Assembly: GCA_035325705.1 (NCBI GenBank) | Contig: DAOKZI010000011.1 | Span: 62,001-126,000, forward strand | Length of the DNA: 64,000 nucleotides | Reading direction: 5' to 3' | From: Ga0077536 sp035325705 | GTDB lineage: Bacteria; Pseudomonadota; Gammaproteobacteria; Ga0077536 | Shown here: positions 45,005-53,149 of the stretch, piece after piece | Layout of the letters: each line of letters begins with the position of its first letter | Numbering within the stretch: position 1 is the first letter of the stretch | Notes under the pieces: model-generated | What the model was told of the DNA's origin: nothing | Databases searched by the model: none | Seen by the model: the letters and a program-made list of their open reading frames with translations, nothing else | Program-made: the position numbers and the translations under genes

Positions 45005-46440
45005 ACGACATCGCCCTCGTCATTCCCGAAATAACGCTGCTGTGCTTCGGCTGCGCCGTCCTGCTGCTCGAGGCCTTCTGCGGCAAGCAAAAGCCGCAGG
45101 CGTCGTTCTGGTGCTCGATGCTGGGCGGCATCGTGGTCCTCGCCCTGCTCGCGAGCTACGTGCCGGAATCGGCGCGGTTCGGCTTCGCCGGGACCTTCCG
45201 CGTCGACGTCGTCGGCACGGTGCTGAAGTCGTTCATGGTCGTGCTGGTGCTGCTGTCCTTCTTCTACGCGCGCGAATACTACGCCAAGCGCGAGCAGCCG
45301 CACGGCGAGCACTATTCGCTCGCGATGTTCGCGACGCTGGGCATGCTGATCCTCGTCTCGGCCAACAGCCTGCTGACGATCTACCTCGGTCTCGAGCTGC
45401 TGTCGCTGTCGCTGTACGCGATGGTCGCGACGCAGCGCGATTCGCCGATCGCCTCCGAAGCCGCGATGAAGTACTTCGTGCTCGGTGCGCTGGCCTCGGG
45501 CATGCTGCTCTACGGCATGTCCTTTCTCTATGGCGTGACCGGCACTCTCGATCTGTCCGAGCTCCTCATCAAAGTCAGCGTGGCCGAGGACAAGCGCCTG
45601 CTGCTGACCTTCGCGCTGGTGTTCCTGCTCGTCGGCATTTCCTTCAAGCTCGGTATCGTGCCCTTTCACATGTGGGTGCCGGACGTCTATCACGGCGCGG
45701 CGACTCCCATCACGCAGTTCATTGGCACGGCGCCGAAGATCGCCGCGTTCGGGATGGCGATGCGGCTGCTCGTCGACGGCCTGTGGGGACTGGCCGAGGA
45801 TTGGCAGCAGATGCTCGTGATCCTCTCGGTGCTGTCGATGGCGATTGGCAACATCGTCGCCATTGCGCAGAGCAATTTGAAGCGCATGCTCGCGTACTCG
45901 ACGATTGCCCACATGGGCTATCTGCTGCTCGGCATGCTGTCGGCGACGGCCTCGGGTTACGCGGCGTCGATGTTCTACGTGACGGTCTACGCGCTGATGA
46001 CCATGGGCGCCTTCGGCCTCATCGTGCTCCTGGTTTCACGCAATCAGGAAAACGACGAGCTGCAGGACTTTGCCGGACTCGCCCGCCGCAGCCCGTGGTT
46101 CGCCTTCATGATGCTGATCATGATGTTCGCGCTGGCGGGCGTGCCGCCGTTTGCCGGCTTCTGGGCGAAGTGGTTCGTGCTGAAGGAAGTCGTACAGGCC
46201 GACTACGTGTGGCTGGCCACACTCGCGGTCATATTTTCGCTGATCGGCGCTTTCTACTATCTGCGCGTCGTCAAGCTGATGTACTTCGACGAGCCCCTGC
46301 GCACGCAAGCCATCGAGGCCAGCCAGGATCTCAAGCTCGTGCTCTCGGTCAACGGCCTGGCCGTGCTCGCCCTCGGTATCGCCCCCAGCGCCCTGATGTC
46401 AGTCTGCGTGTCCGCGACGCTGCCTTACCTGCCCTGGTAG
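45001..46440 (+). CDS. nuoN: NADH-quinone oxidoreductase subunit N
   Basis: Antiporter-like proton-pumping subunit next to NuoK, 479 residues. Family segments include YLGLELLSLSLYAMVA, GISFKLGIVPFHMWVPDVYHG and STIAHMGYLLLGM. Last gene of the operon; it is followed by an inverted family C repeat that could end transcription before convergent psd. Confidence 0.97.
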   Translation: MNDIALVIPEITLLCFGCAVLLLEAFCGKQKPQASFWCSMLGGIVVLALLASYVPESARFGFAGTFRVDVVGTVLKSFMVVLVLLSFFYAREYYAKREQPHGEHYSLAMFATLGMLILVSANSLLTIYLGLELLSLSLYAMVATQRDSPIASEAAMKYFVLGALASGMLLYGMSFLYGVTGTLDLSELLIKVSVAEDKRLLLTFALVFLLVGISFKLGIVPFHMWVPDVYHGAATPITQFIGTAPKIAAFGMAMRLLVDGLWGLAEDWQQMLVILSVLSMAIGNIVAIAQSNLKRMLAYSTIAHMGYLLLGMLSATASGYAASMFYVTVYALMTMGAFGLIVLLVSRNQENDELQDFAGLARRSPWFAFMMLIMMFALAGVPPFAGFWAKWFVLKEVVQADYVWLATLAVIFSLIGAFYYLRVVKLMYFDEPLRTQAIEASQDLKLVLSVNGLAVLALGIAPSALMSVCVSATLPYLPW

Positions 46441-46474
46441 CGGCCTGGCGTTTGTGCCGGCTGGAAGGCTGCTG

Positions 46475-46632
46475 AATCTAGCCACGGAGGACACGGAGGA
46501 CACGGAGGGCACGGAGAAAAGATTGGATTGGTCTTGCGCCTTGCGCCGCCGCCGGGCTTGGCCTTGGCGTGACGGAACACATAGCGATTTCTTTTCTTCT
46601 CCGTGCCCTCCGTGTCCTCCGTGGCTAGATTA
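46475..46632. repeat. Inverted pair of family C tandem repeats
   Basis: The 236-bp gap between convergent nuoN and psd contains two facing arms, 46475-46521 (AATCTAGCCACGG, then tandem CACGGAGGx units, ending GAGAAAAGA) and 46587-46632 (its reverse complement, beginning TCTTTTCTTCTCCG). They are separated by 65 bp with no gene. RNA from either strand would form a stem of roughly 40 bp, so a bidirectional terminator or processing role is plausible. Here no REP lies between the arms, unlike 21282-21621. Confidence 0.88.
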
Positions 46633-46676
46633 ACCAGCACATCCGACGGCACTCACATGCCGCTCGGCATCGGCGG

Positions 46677-47531
46677 CTACGGACAGGGTGCGGTCAGGCG
46701 CTCGCCCATTCGCACCGGCACGCCGTTGGCGAGGTCGGGGCGCCAGGCGGGCGCGCCTTTCGGCAGCAGCAGGATCACCGTCGATCCCATATTGAAGCGG
46801 CCGAGCTCGGCGCCGCGCGCGTAGTGCGCGGGCTCGCTCAGGCCGACGCGACTCACGCGGCGTGACTGGCACACGAGGTCGGGCACGTTGAGGCAGCGCA
46901 GCTCCATCGCGCTGACCAGCATCGCGCCGACCATCACCAGCGCGCAGCGTCCCCATTCGCTGCTGCAGTCGAGCACCAAGCGCTCGTTGCGGGCGTAGAG
47001 CGCCTCGATCACCTGCGAGGTGCGGTCGTTCACCGAGTAGAGCTTGCCCGGCACGTAGCTGACGGCGTGGACCCGTAATTCGAAGGGTGCATGCACGCGG
47101 TGGTAGTCGCGCGGGGACAGGTAGACGATCGCATAGCGCCCGCCGTCGACGGCCGCGCTCAAGGCCTCGTCGCCGGCGAGCAGCGCGCGCACCGCGAAGG
47201 CTCGGCCCTTGGCCTGCAGCAGCGTGCCGCGATCGAGATCTCCGATCTGGCTGATCGCACCGTCGGCCGGGCTGACGACCGCGTGCACGCTCGCGTCGAT
47301 TGGCCGGGCGTCTTCGCGCAGTGCGCGCGTGAAGAATTGATTGAAGCTGCGGTAGCCGGCCTCGGCGTCGCGCGCCGTGGCGAGATCGACGCGATAGGCG
47401 GCGCAGAAGGCCTTGATCGCGAGCTCCGCGAGCGGGCCTTCGAGACGCGTGAGCCGGTGGACGAGAGCCGACAGCGCGCGTTGCGGCAGCAGGCGTTGGG
47501 GCAGGACGAGCAGGGCGTCGCGCAGGCTCAT
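46677..47531 (-). CDS. psd: Phosphatidylserine decarboxylase
   Basis: Pyruvoyl-dependent membrane-associated enzyme making phosphatidylethanolamine from phosphatidylserine. It has 284 residues as a proenzyme. The self-cleavage site, LGST in most bacteria, reads MGST here within GRFNMGSTVILL; serine would become the pyruvoyl group. The catalytic-triad regions VVSPADGAIS and YLSPRDYHRVHAPF are intact, and SFNQFFTRALREDARP is typical near the N-terminus. It follows a PCu(A)C copper chaperone gene by 12 bases on the same strand. The two may be cotranscribed though not functionally linked. Confidence 0.94.
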   Translation of the reverse strand: MSLRDALLVLPQRLLPQRALSALVHRLTRLEGPLAELAIKAFCAAYRVDLATARDAEAGYRSFNQFFTRALREDARPIDASVHAVVSPADGAISQIGDLDRGTLLQAKGRAFAVRALLAGDEALSAAVDGGRYAIVYLSPRDYHRVHAPFELRVHAVSYVPGKLYSVNDRTSQVIEALYARNERLVLDCSSEWGRCALVMVGAMLVSAMELRCLNVPDLVCQSRRVSRVGLSEPAHYARGAELGRFNMGSTVILLLPKGAPAWRPDLANGVPVRMGERLTAPCP

Positions 47532-47543
47532 CGCGCCCTCGGA

Positions 47544-47981
47544 TCACGGCGCATCGCGGGCGACGATGGCCATGACGCGGGTCGATTTTCCGCTGCAGCC
47601 GAGGACGAGCTCCACGTGTTCGCCCGCGCGCGGCAGCGCGGCCGTAGGCTGCATCAGCATGCCGTGGAGCGCACCGGGCGCCAGTTGCACGCGCTCGCCG
47701 GGCGCGAGCGACAGCCGCGGCACGTGTCGCATGCGCACGCGACCGTCCTGCGCCACCGTTTCATGCAGCATGCCGTGCGCGAAGCCCGGGCTCGTCAGCG
47801 CATCCAGCACCAGCGTCTCGTCGCCGTGGTTTGCCAAGGTCATGTAGGCGGCGACCGCGTTTGCGCCGGGCGGCGGCTCGCGTATCCACGCGTCCGTGAT
47901 CGCGAGGCCATCACAAGCACTGGCCGCGCTGCCCGCGGCCACGACGTACAGGAATGCGAAGCGGCGTAGGGCAAGTCTCAT
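47544..47981 (-). CDS. Periplasmic copper chaperone PCu(A)C
   Basis: Exported copper(I)-binding protein of the DUF461/PCu(A)C family, 145 residues with a signal peptide (about 1-22). The Met/His ligand set is in GMLHETVAQDGRVRMRHV and LAPGALHGMLM, matching the H(M)x10Mx21HxM pattern. In other bacteria PCu(A)C hands copper to SCO or directly to the CuA or CuB sites of haem-copper oxidases. Its ATG overlaps the SCO stop, so the two copper proteins are coupled. No cytochrome oxidase structural gene is next to them in this window. Confidence 0.92.
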   Translation of the reverse strand: MRLALRRFAFLYVVAAGSAASACDGLAITDAWIREPPPGANAVAAYMTLANHGDETLVLDALTSPGFAHGMLHETVAQDGRVRMRHVPRLSLAPGERVQLAPGALHGMLMQPTAALPRAGEHVELVLGCSGKSTRVMAIVARDAP

Positions 47982-48625
47982 CGTTCATCCTCGACAAAGG
48001 CTTCGATCGCGCGCACGCGCGCCGTGATATCGGCGGCGTCGTGCGGCAGGCCTATCGCGCTCAGCACGCGCAGGCTCGGATCGACCACGAAGATCGAAGC
48101 CGTGTGATCCATCGAATAGTCGTTCTCGCCGCTGCCCGGCACCTTGGCATAGATGACGCCGAGCTGGCGCGTCAGCCCGTACAGCGCATCGTCGTCACCG
48201 GTCGCGCCGCGAAAGCGCGGATCGAAGTATTTCACGTAGCGCGCCAGCGCCTCGGGCGTGTCCCGCGCGGGATCGACCGATACGAACAGCACCTGCCCCT
48301 CGCGTCCGAAGGCAGAATCCGTGGCCATACGCTGTTTCACCTGCTTCAGGACCGCGAGCGTGCTCGGGCATACGTCCGGGCAGTGCGTGAAGCCGAAGAA
48401 GAGCAGCGTCCAGCGCCCGCGCAGATCGGCCTCCGTCAGGGGCTCGCCGTCGTCGCCGGTCAACGCGAAGTGACCAAGCTGCGGCGGATCCGGCCATAGC
48501 AGGCCCGGCACCTCGGGCTGGCGCCCCAGCTTCCACACCGCAAGGAGCAGCCCGGCCGCGAGGGCGACGAAGGCCGCAAGGGCGAGGAAGGCGTTGGTCC
48601 GGGAGCGCGTCGGAGCGATGGGCAT
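47978..48625 (-). CDS. SCO1/SenC family copper chaperone
   Basis: Membrane-anchored thioredoxin-fold protein, 215 residues. One N-terminal helix (about 11-33) is followed by a periplasmic domain with copper/redox cysteines C82 and C86 in FTHCPDVCPS. The third copper ligand, a histidine, is in MDHTASIFVVD. VDPARDTPEALARYVKYFD is conserved. It acts in CuA maturation or as a thiol reductase. It is divergent from the first kinase gene and coupled to the PCu(A)C gene downstream. Confidence 0.93.
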   Translation of the reverse strand: MPIAPTRSRTNAFLALAAFVALAAGLLLAVWKLGRQPEVPGLLWPDPPQLGHFALTGDDGEPLTEADLRGRWTLLFFGFTHCPDVCPSTLAVLKQVKQRMATDSAFGREGQVLFVSVDPARDTPEALARYVKYFDPRFRGATGDDDALYGLTRQLGVIYAKVPGSGENDYSMDHTASIFVVDPSLRVLSAIGLPHDAADITARVRAIEAFVEDER

Positions 48626-48710
48626 GCCGCATTATAGCGGCCGGGCGCCGCCGCGTCGGCCTGCTAGACTATGGCGGCCAGTCATCGTCGGCGCCATCGC
48701 AAACAGGGAC

Positions 48711-50006
48711 ATGAACGACGCCGCTCCGCCGCCGAGCAAGCTCGGCAAGTATGAAATCCAGCGCGAAATCGGTCGCGGCAGCATGGGCGTGGTCTATGCC
48801 GCCTTCGATCCCTACGTCGGCCGGCCCGTCGCGGTGAAGGTGGCGATGGCGGACGCGTTGAAGAACGGTGAGGCGGGGGAGCGCTTCCGCAAGATGTTCT
48901 TCAACGAGGCGCATACCGCCGGGATGCTCAGGCATCCGAACATCCTCGACATCTTCGACGCCGGCCTCGACGACGACAAGTGCTACATCGTCATGGAGCT
49001 GATCGAGAACGGCGACACGCTGCGCAGCTACTGCCGCAGCGACAATCTGCTGCCCGTGCATCAGGTCGCCGAAATCATGTTTCGCTGTGCGAAGGCGCTG
49101 GACTATGCGCACCGCCAAGGTGTGATCCACCGCGACATCAAGCCGTCGAACATCCTGCTGACGCAGGACATGGACGTGAAGATCGCGGACTTCAGCATTG
49201 CACACATCAATCGTGCCGACATGTCGCAGACGATGCCGATGGGCTTCGTCGGCTCGCCGCGCTATATGTCGCCGGAGCAGATTCAAGAGGACACGATTTC
49301 CGGCCAGACCGATCTGTTCTCACTGGGCGTCGTCGCCTATGAGATGCTGACCGGCCATCATCCTTTCGGCGGCGAGACCTTCTCGAACCTGATTCATCGC
49401 GTCATCAACGAGGATCCGACGCCGATGAGCCAGTTCCGGCCGGACTTGCCGCCGGTGTTCGAGCGCATCATCAGCCGCGCGCTCGAAAAAATGCCCGAGC
49501 GTCGCTATCGCATGGGCATCGATCTCGCGTCCGATCTGAGCATGGCCTTCACCCATCTCGAACGTCCGCAGGAAGACATCCCGGCGCGCGAGAAGTTCGA
49601 ACTGGTCAAACGCCTCGACTTCTTCCGCGGGTTTACCGATCCCGACCTCTGGGAAATCATCCGCGCCAGCGTCTGGCAGGAGGCCGACACCGGCGAAGTG
49701 CTCGTGCGCGAGGGCGACGTCGACGACGCGCTTTACATAGTCACCGCGGGCAACGTCGAGGTATCGAAGGAAGGCACTTTCCTGCACAGGCTCGGCGAGG
49801 GCGACTGCTTCGGCGAGATGAGCTATCTCAACAAGATCCGCCGCACGGCCACCGTCACCGCCGCCGGTCCGCTGTCGCTGATGAAGATCAATCCCACGCT
49901 GATCGAGCAAGTCTCGATCGATTGCCAGCTCCGCTTCTACAAGGTCTTCCTGCGCGTGCTCACCGAGCGCCTCTCGCGCACGACGGAGCGAGTGGTGCGG
50001 GGGTGA
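48711..50006 (+). CDS. Ser/Thr protein kinase with C-terminal cyclic-nucleotide-binding-like domain (copy 1)
   Basis: Cytosolic Hanks-type kinase, 431 residues, with no membrane helix. The glycine loop IGRGSMGVVY is at 20-29, the ATP lysine is K43, the catalytic Asp is D142 in HRDIKPSN, and the metal-binding motif reads D160-F-S instead of DFG. The APE-equivalent is GSPRYMSPEQ. A linker near 285-300 leads to a cAMP-receptor-like beta barrel (about 300-415) with VREGDVDDALYIVTAGNVEV and DCFGEMSYLNKIRRTATV, close to the phosphate-binding cassette. The open frame extends upstream, but ATG 48711 is where similarity to its paralogue at 51851 begins. The stop is followed by a REP pair and convergent pgi. 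Confidence 0.9.
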   Translation: MNDAAPPPSKLGKYEIQREIGRGSMGVVYAAFDPYVGRPVAVKVAMADALKNGEAGERFRKMFFNEAHTAGMLRHPNILDIFDAGLDDDKCYIVMELIENGDTLRSYCRSDNLLPVHQVAEIMFRCAKALDYAHRQGVIHRDIKPSNILLTQDMDVKIADFSIAHINRADMSQTMPMGFVGSPRYMSPEQIQEDTISGQTDLFSLGVVAYEMLTGHHPFGGETFSNLIHRVINEDPTPMSQFRPDLPPVFERIISRALEKMPERRYRMGIDLASDLSMAFTHLERPQEDIPAREKFELVKRLDFFRGFTDPDLWEIIRASVWQEADTGEVLVREGDVDDALYIVTAGNVEVSKEGTFLHRLGEGDCFGEMSYLNKIRRTATVTAAGPLSLMKINPTLIEQVSIDCQLRFYKVFLRVLTERLSRTTERVVRG

Positions 50007-50015
50007 GAGGATTCG

Positions 50016-50105
50016 TAGCCCGGGTGAAGCGCGCAGCGCGTAACCCGGGATCCGGCCTTTCGGCGCAATGAGGATCCCGGGTTCCGCTACGCTGCACCCG
50101 GGCTA
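50016..50105. repeat. Inverted REP pair (family A) between kinase and pgi
   Basis: GTAG plus stem CCCGGGT / ACCCGGG (50016-50054) faces its inverse (50073-50105, ending CCCGGGCTAC). The unit fills the 96-bp space between convergent kinase and pgi and overlaps the last codon of pgi: the TAG stop of pgi is the first three bases of TAGCCCGGG in the repeat. Confidence 0.9.
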
Positions 50106-51725
50106 CGTGAACGAGCCCCGCCGCGCGAGGTAGCGTTCCATCAGCCGCGTGGTCGAGCCGTCATGGGGGCCGGGGCGGCCGGCGGCGAGCTCGTCGAGCA
50201 GGCTCGCAGCGAGCTGTTTACCGAGCTCGACGCCCCATTGATCGAAGGAATTGATCTGCCACAGCACGCCCTGCACGAAGGTTTTGTGCTCGTAGAGCGC
50301 GAGCAGCGCGCCGAGCGTGGCGGGCGTCAGCTCGTCCATCAGGATCATATTGCTCGGCCGGTTGCCGGGTTGCTCGCGATGGATCGCGAGCGTCGCGTCG
50401 GCGCCGGCGGCGCGCAGCGCGTCGCGCGAGCGGCCGACCATCAGGGCCTCCGCCTGCGCAAAGCAGTTCGCGACCAGCATGTCGTGGTGCGCGGGCGCCG
50501 CGCGCGGGTGGCGCAGCGCGAGGATGAAATCGACGGGCACGAGCCGCGTGCCCTGGTGCAGCATCTGGAAGAACGCATGCTGCACGTTGGTGCCGACGCC
50601 GCCCCACACGACGGGCGAGGTGCCGAGGGCCACGGGCTCGGCCGCGAGCGTCACGCGCTTGCCGTTGCTCTCCATCTCGAGCTGCTGGAGATAGTCCGGC
50701 AGCAGGCGCAGGCGTTCATCGTAAGGCACGACCGCCTGCGTTTCGGCGCCGAGGAAGTTCGTGTTCCACAGCCCGCACAGCGCGAGCATCACCGGCGCGT
50801 TACGCGCCAGGGGCGCGCTGCGGAAGTGCGCGTCCATCGCGCGCGCGCCGGCGAGCAGCGCCGTGTAGCCCTCGTAGCCGACGGCGAGCGCGATCGGCAG
50901 GCCGATCGCCGACCACAGCGAGTAGCGCCCGCCGACCCAGTCCCACATCGGCAGCACCTTGTTCGGCGCGATGCCGAAGTCGACGGCCCGCTGCGGGTGG
51001 GCGCTGATTGCAAAGAAGTGTGACGCGACGGCGCCTGCGTCGCCGCCGAAGCGCGCGAGTATCCACGCCTGCGCCGTTCTCGCGTTCAGCGCCGTCTCCG
51101 GCGTCGTGAAGGACTTCGATGCGACGATGAACAGCGTCGTCGCCGGATCGAGCCGGCTCAGGACGCGGTCGATGTCCCCGCCGTCGACGTTCGAGACGAA
51201 ATGCACGCGCACCGCGCCGGTGTGGACGTAGCGCAGCGCGTCGGCGACGAGCTGAGGGCCGAGATGGGAGCCGCCGATGCCGAGATTGACGACGTCGGTG
51301 ATGCGCGCCCCGCCGTGGCCGCGCCAATTTCCGCCGAGGATGTCCTCGACCACCTGGCGCATGCGCGCGAGCGTCGCGCGGATTTCCGGCCCCACGGGCC
51401 GGCCGCCGACGCAGGCGCCGTCATCGTCAGGATTGCGCAGGGCCGTATGCAGGGCGGCGCGGCCTTCGGTAGGGTTGACTTCGCCGCCCCGAAACAGGTC
51501 CTCGATGCGCGCGGGCAGCTCGCGTGCCTGGGCGAGCGCGAGCAGCGCGTCGCGCGCCGCTGCGTCAAGGAATTGCTTCGAATGGTCGAAATAGAGGCCG
51601 GCGGCTTCGATGGTCCATGCGCCCGCCCGTTCCGGATCCGCGAAGAGCGCCTCGAGGCGTTTCGCACGCAGGCGCCGGGCATGGGCGCGCAACTCGTCGA
51701 GAAGAGGGAAAGTGGCGCTGCTCAT
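50103..51725 (-). CDS. pgi: Glucose-6-phosphate isomerase
   Basis: Cytosolic enzyme interconverting glucose 6-phosphate and fructose 6-phosphate, 540 residues. Signatures are VVNLGIGGSHLGPQ, SKSFTTPETALNA, WDWVGGRYSLWSAIGLP and VWGGVGTNVQHAFFQ with the active-site Glu and His. GVLWQINSFDQWGVELGKQLA holds the C-terminal catalytic Lys. ATG 51725 has GAGG seven bases upstream. The stop codon TAG lies inside a REP element. It sits between two paralogous kinase genes, divergent from the second with 125 bp between starts. Confidence 0.96.
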   Translation of the reverse strand: MSSATFPLLDELRAHARRLRAKRLEALFADPERAGAWTIEAAGLYFDHSKQFLDAAARDALLALAQARELPARIEDLFRGGEVNPTEGRAALHTALRNPDDDGACVGGRPVGPEIRATLARMRQVVEDILGGNWRGHGGARITDVVNLGIGGSHLGPQLVADALRYVHTGAVRVHFVSNVDGGDIDRVLSRLDPATTLFIVASKSFTTPETALNARTAQAWILARFGGDAGAVASHFFAISAHPQRAVDFGIAPNKVLPMWDWVGGRYSLWSAIGLPIALAVGYEGYTALLAGARAMDAHFRSAPLARNAPVMLALCGLWNTNFLGAETQAVVPYDERLRLLPDYLQQLEMESNGKRVTLAAEPVALGTSPVVWGGVGTNVQHAFFQMLHQGTRLVPVDFILALRHPRAAPAHHDMLVANCFAQAEALMVGRSRDALRAAGADATLAIHREQPGNRPSNMILMDELTPATLGALLALYEHKTFVQGVLWQINSFDQWGVELGKQLAASLLDELAAGRPGPHDGSTTRLMERYLARRGSFT

Positions 51726-51850
51726 GTCCATGCCTCGCGCTGCGGTGGCGCTTCGTTGCGCCCCGGAAGTTTCATACAGGGCTTTGATCTTAGCGTGATA
51801 TTCTTGCAGCCGGCAGCCAAGCGCCAGCACCGAGTAAGGGCTCTCACCCC

Positions 51851-53146
51851 ATGAGCAATGCGCCGCCGAGTCGGCTGGGCAAGTACGAGGTGTTGCGCGA
51901 GATCAGCCGCGGCAGCATGGGCACCGTCTATCTCGGCCACGATCCTTATACCGATCGCGCCGTCGCGCTGAAAGTCGCGCACGCCGAACAGCTTCAGGAC
52001 GAGGACTCCGGCGAACGCTATCGCAAGATGTTCTTCAACGAGGCGCATACGGCCAGCCGTCTGACGCATCCGAACATCGTCGGCATCTACGATGCCGGCA
52101 TCGACGAAGACGTCTGCTACATCGTCATGGAATACGTCGAAGGCGGACAGACGCTCAAGCACTATTGCCGGTCCGAGCACCTGCTGCCGGTGGAGAAGGT
52201 CGTCGAGATCGCCTTCATGTGCGCGCGGGCGCTGGACTATGCGCACAGCCTCGGTGTGATCCACCGCGACATCAAGCCGACGAACATCCTCTTGACGGCG
52301 GACATGAGCGTCAAGCTCGCGGACTTCAGCATCGCGCATCTGTCGAAGCTCGATTCGACCGAGACCATGCCGCTCGGCCTCATCGGCTCGCCGCGCTATA
52401 TGTCGCCGGAGCAGATCAACGAGGACTACGTCACCAATCAGACCGATCTGTTTTCGCTCGGCGTCGTGCTGTTCGAGCTCCTGACCGGACGCCATCCGTT
52501 CCAGGCGGAGAATTTCTCGCGGCTCGTCCAGCGCATTCTCAACGAGGAGCCGCCGAAGGCCTCCGGGCTGCGCGGCGACGTGCCGCCGGAGCTCGAACGC
52601 ATCCTCGCCAGGGCGCTGGCGAAGGATCGTGCGGATCGCTACCAGATGGGCGGCGAAATGGCGGCCGATCTGGCGCAGGCCTTCGACGCGCTGCTGAAGG
52701 CCCCGCGCGAGAGCATCGATGAGCGCGAAAAATTCACCGCGGTCAAACAGCTCGAGTTCTTCGTCGGTTTCCCGGATGCCGAAATCTGGGAGATCGTGCG
52801 CGCGGGCCAGTGGAACAACTATCGCAACCACGCCGAGATCATCCTCGAAGGCGAGCTCGACGACTCCTTCTACATCATCGTGCACGGCGAGGTGATGGTC
52901 AGCAAGAACGGCAAGGAGCTGCGCTCGCTGTATGCCGGCGACTGTTTCGGCGAGATGGGTTATCTCGCGAAGACCAAGCGTACGGCCACCATCACGGCGC
53001 GCGGTCCGACCTCGCTGCTGAAGCTCAATTCGACGGTGATAGGCCAAGCCTCGCTGAACTGCCAGGTGCGCTTCCTCAAGGTCTTTCTGCGCACCTTGAT
53101 CCATCGTCTGTCGGTGACGACCGAACGGATGTCGCAGGAGCTCTGA
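51851..53146 (+). CDS. Ser/Thr protein kinase with C-terminal cyclic-nucleotide-binding-like domain (copy 2)
   Basis: Close paralogue of the kinase at 48711, also 431 residues and without membrane segments. The glycine loop ISRGSMGTVY has Ser where the first glycine usually is. Lys near 41, the catalytic Asp in HRDIKPTN and again DFS in place of DFG (KLADFSIAHL) are visible. The C-terminal barrel has LEGELDDSFYIIVHGEVMV and DCFGEMGYLAKTKRTATI; its binding-cassette region is similar to copy 1. Three bases after its stop begins a secreted sugar-dehydrogenase-like gene, so the two are probably cotranscribed. Ligand and phosphorylation target are unknown. Confidence 0.9.
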   Translation: MSNAPPSRLGKYEVLREISRGSMGTVYLGHDPYTDRAVALKVAHAEQLQDEDSGERYRKMFFNEAHTASRLTHPNIVGIYDAGIDEDVCYIVMEYVEGGQTLKHYCRSEHLLPVEKVVEIAFMCARALDYAHSLGVIHRDIKPTNILLTADMSVKLADFSIAHLSKLDSTETMPLGLIGSPRYMSPEQINEDYVTNQTDLFSLGVVLFELLTGRHPFQAENFSRLVQRILNEEPPKASGLRGDVPPELERILARALAKDRADRYQMGGEMAADLAQAFDALLKAPRESIDEREKFTAVKQLEFFVGFPDAEIWEIVRAGQWNNYRNHAEIILEGELDDSFYIIVHGEVMVSKNGKELRSLYAGDCFGEMGYLAKTKRTATITARGPTSLLKLNSTVIGQASLNCQVRFLKVFLRTLIHRLSVTTERMSQEL

Positions 53147-53149
53147 GCG

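Noticed and set aside
48631..48636. A TATAAT on the minus strand before the SCO gene
   Set aside because: It is only about 6 bp from the ATG, would give a leaderless mRNA, and has no -35; left unassigned.
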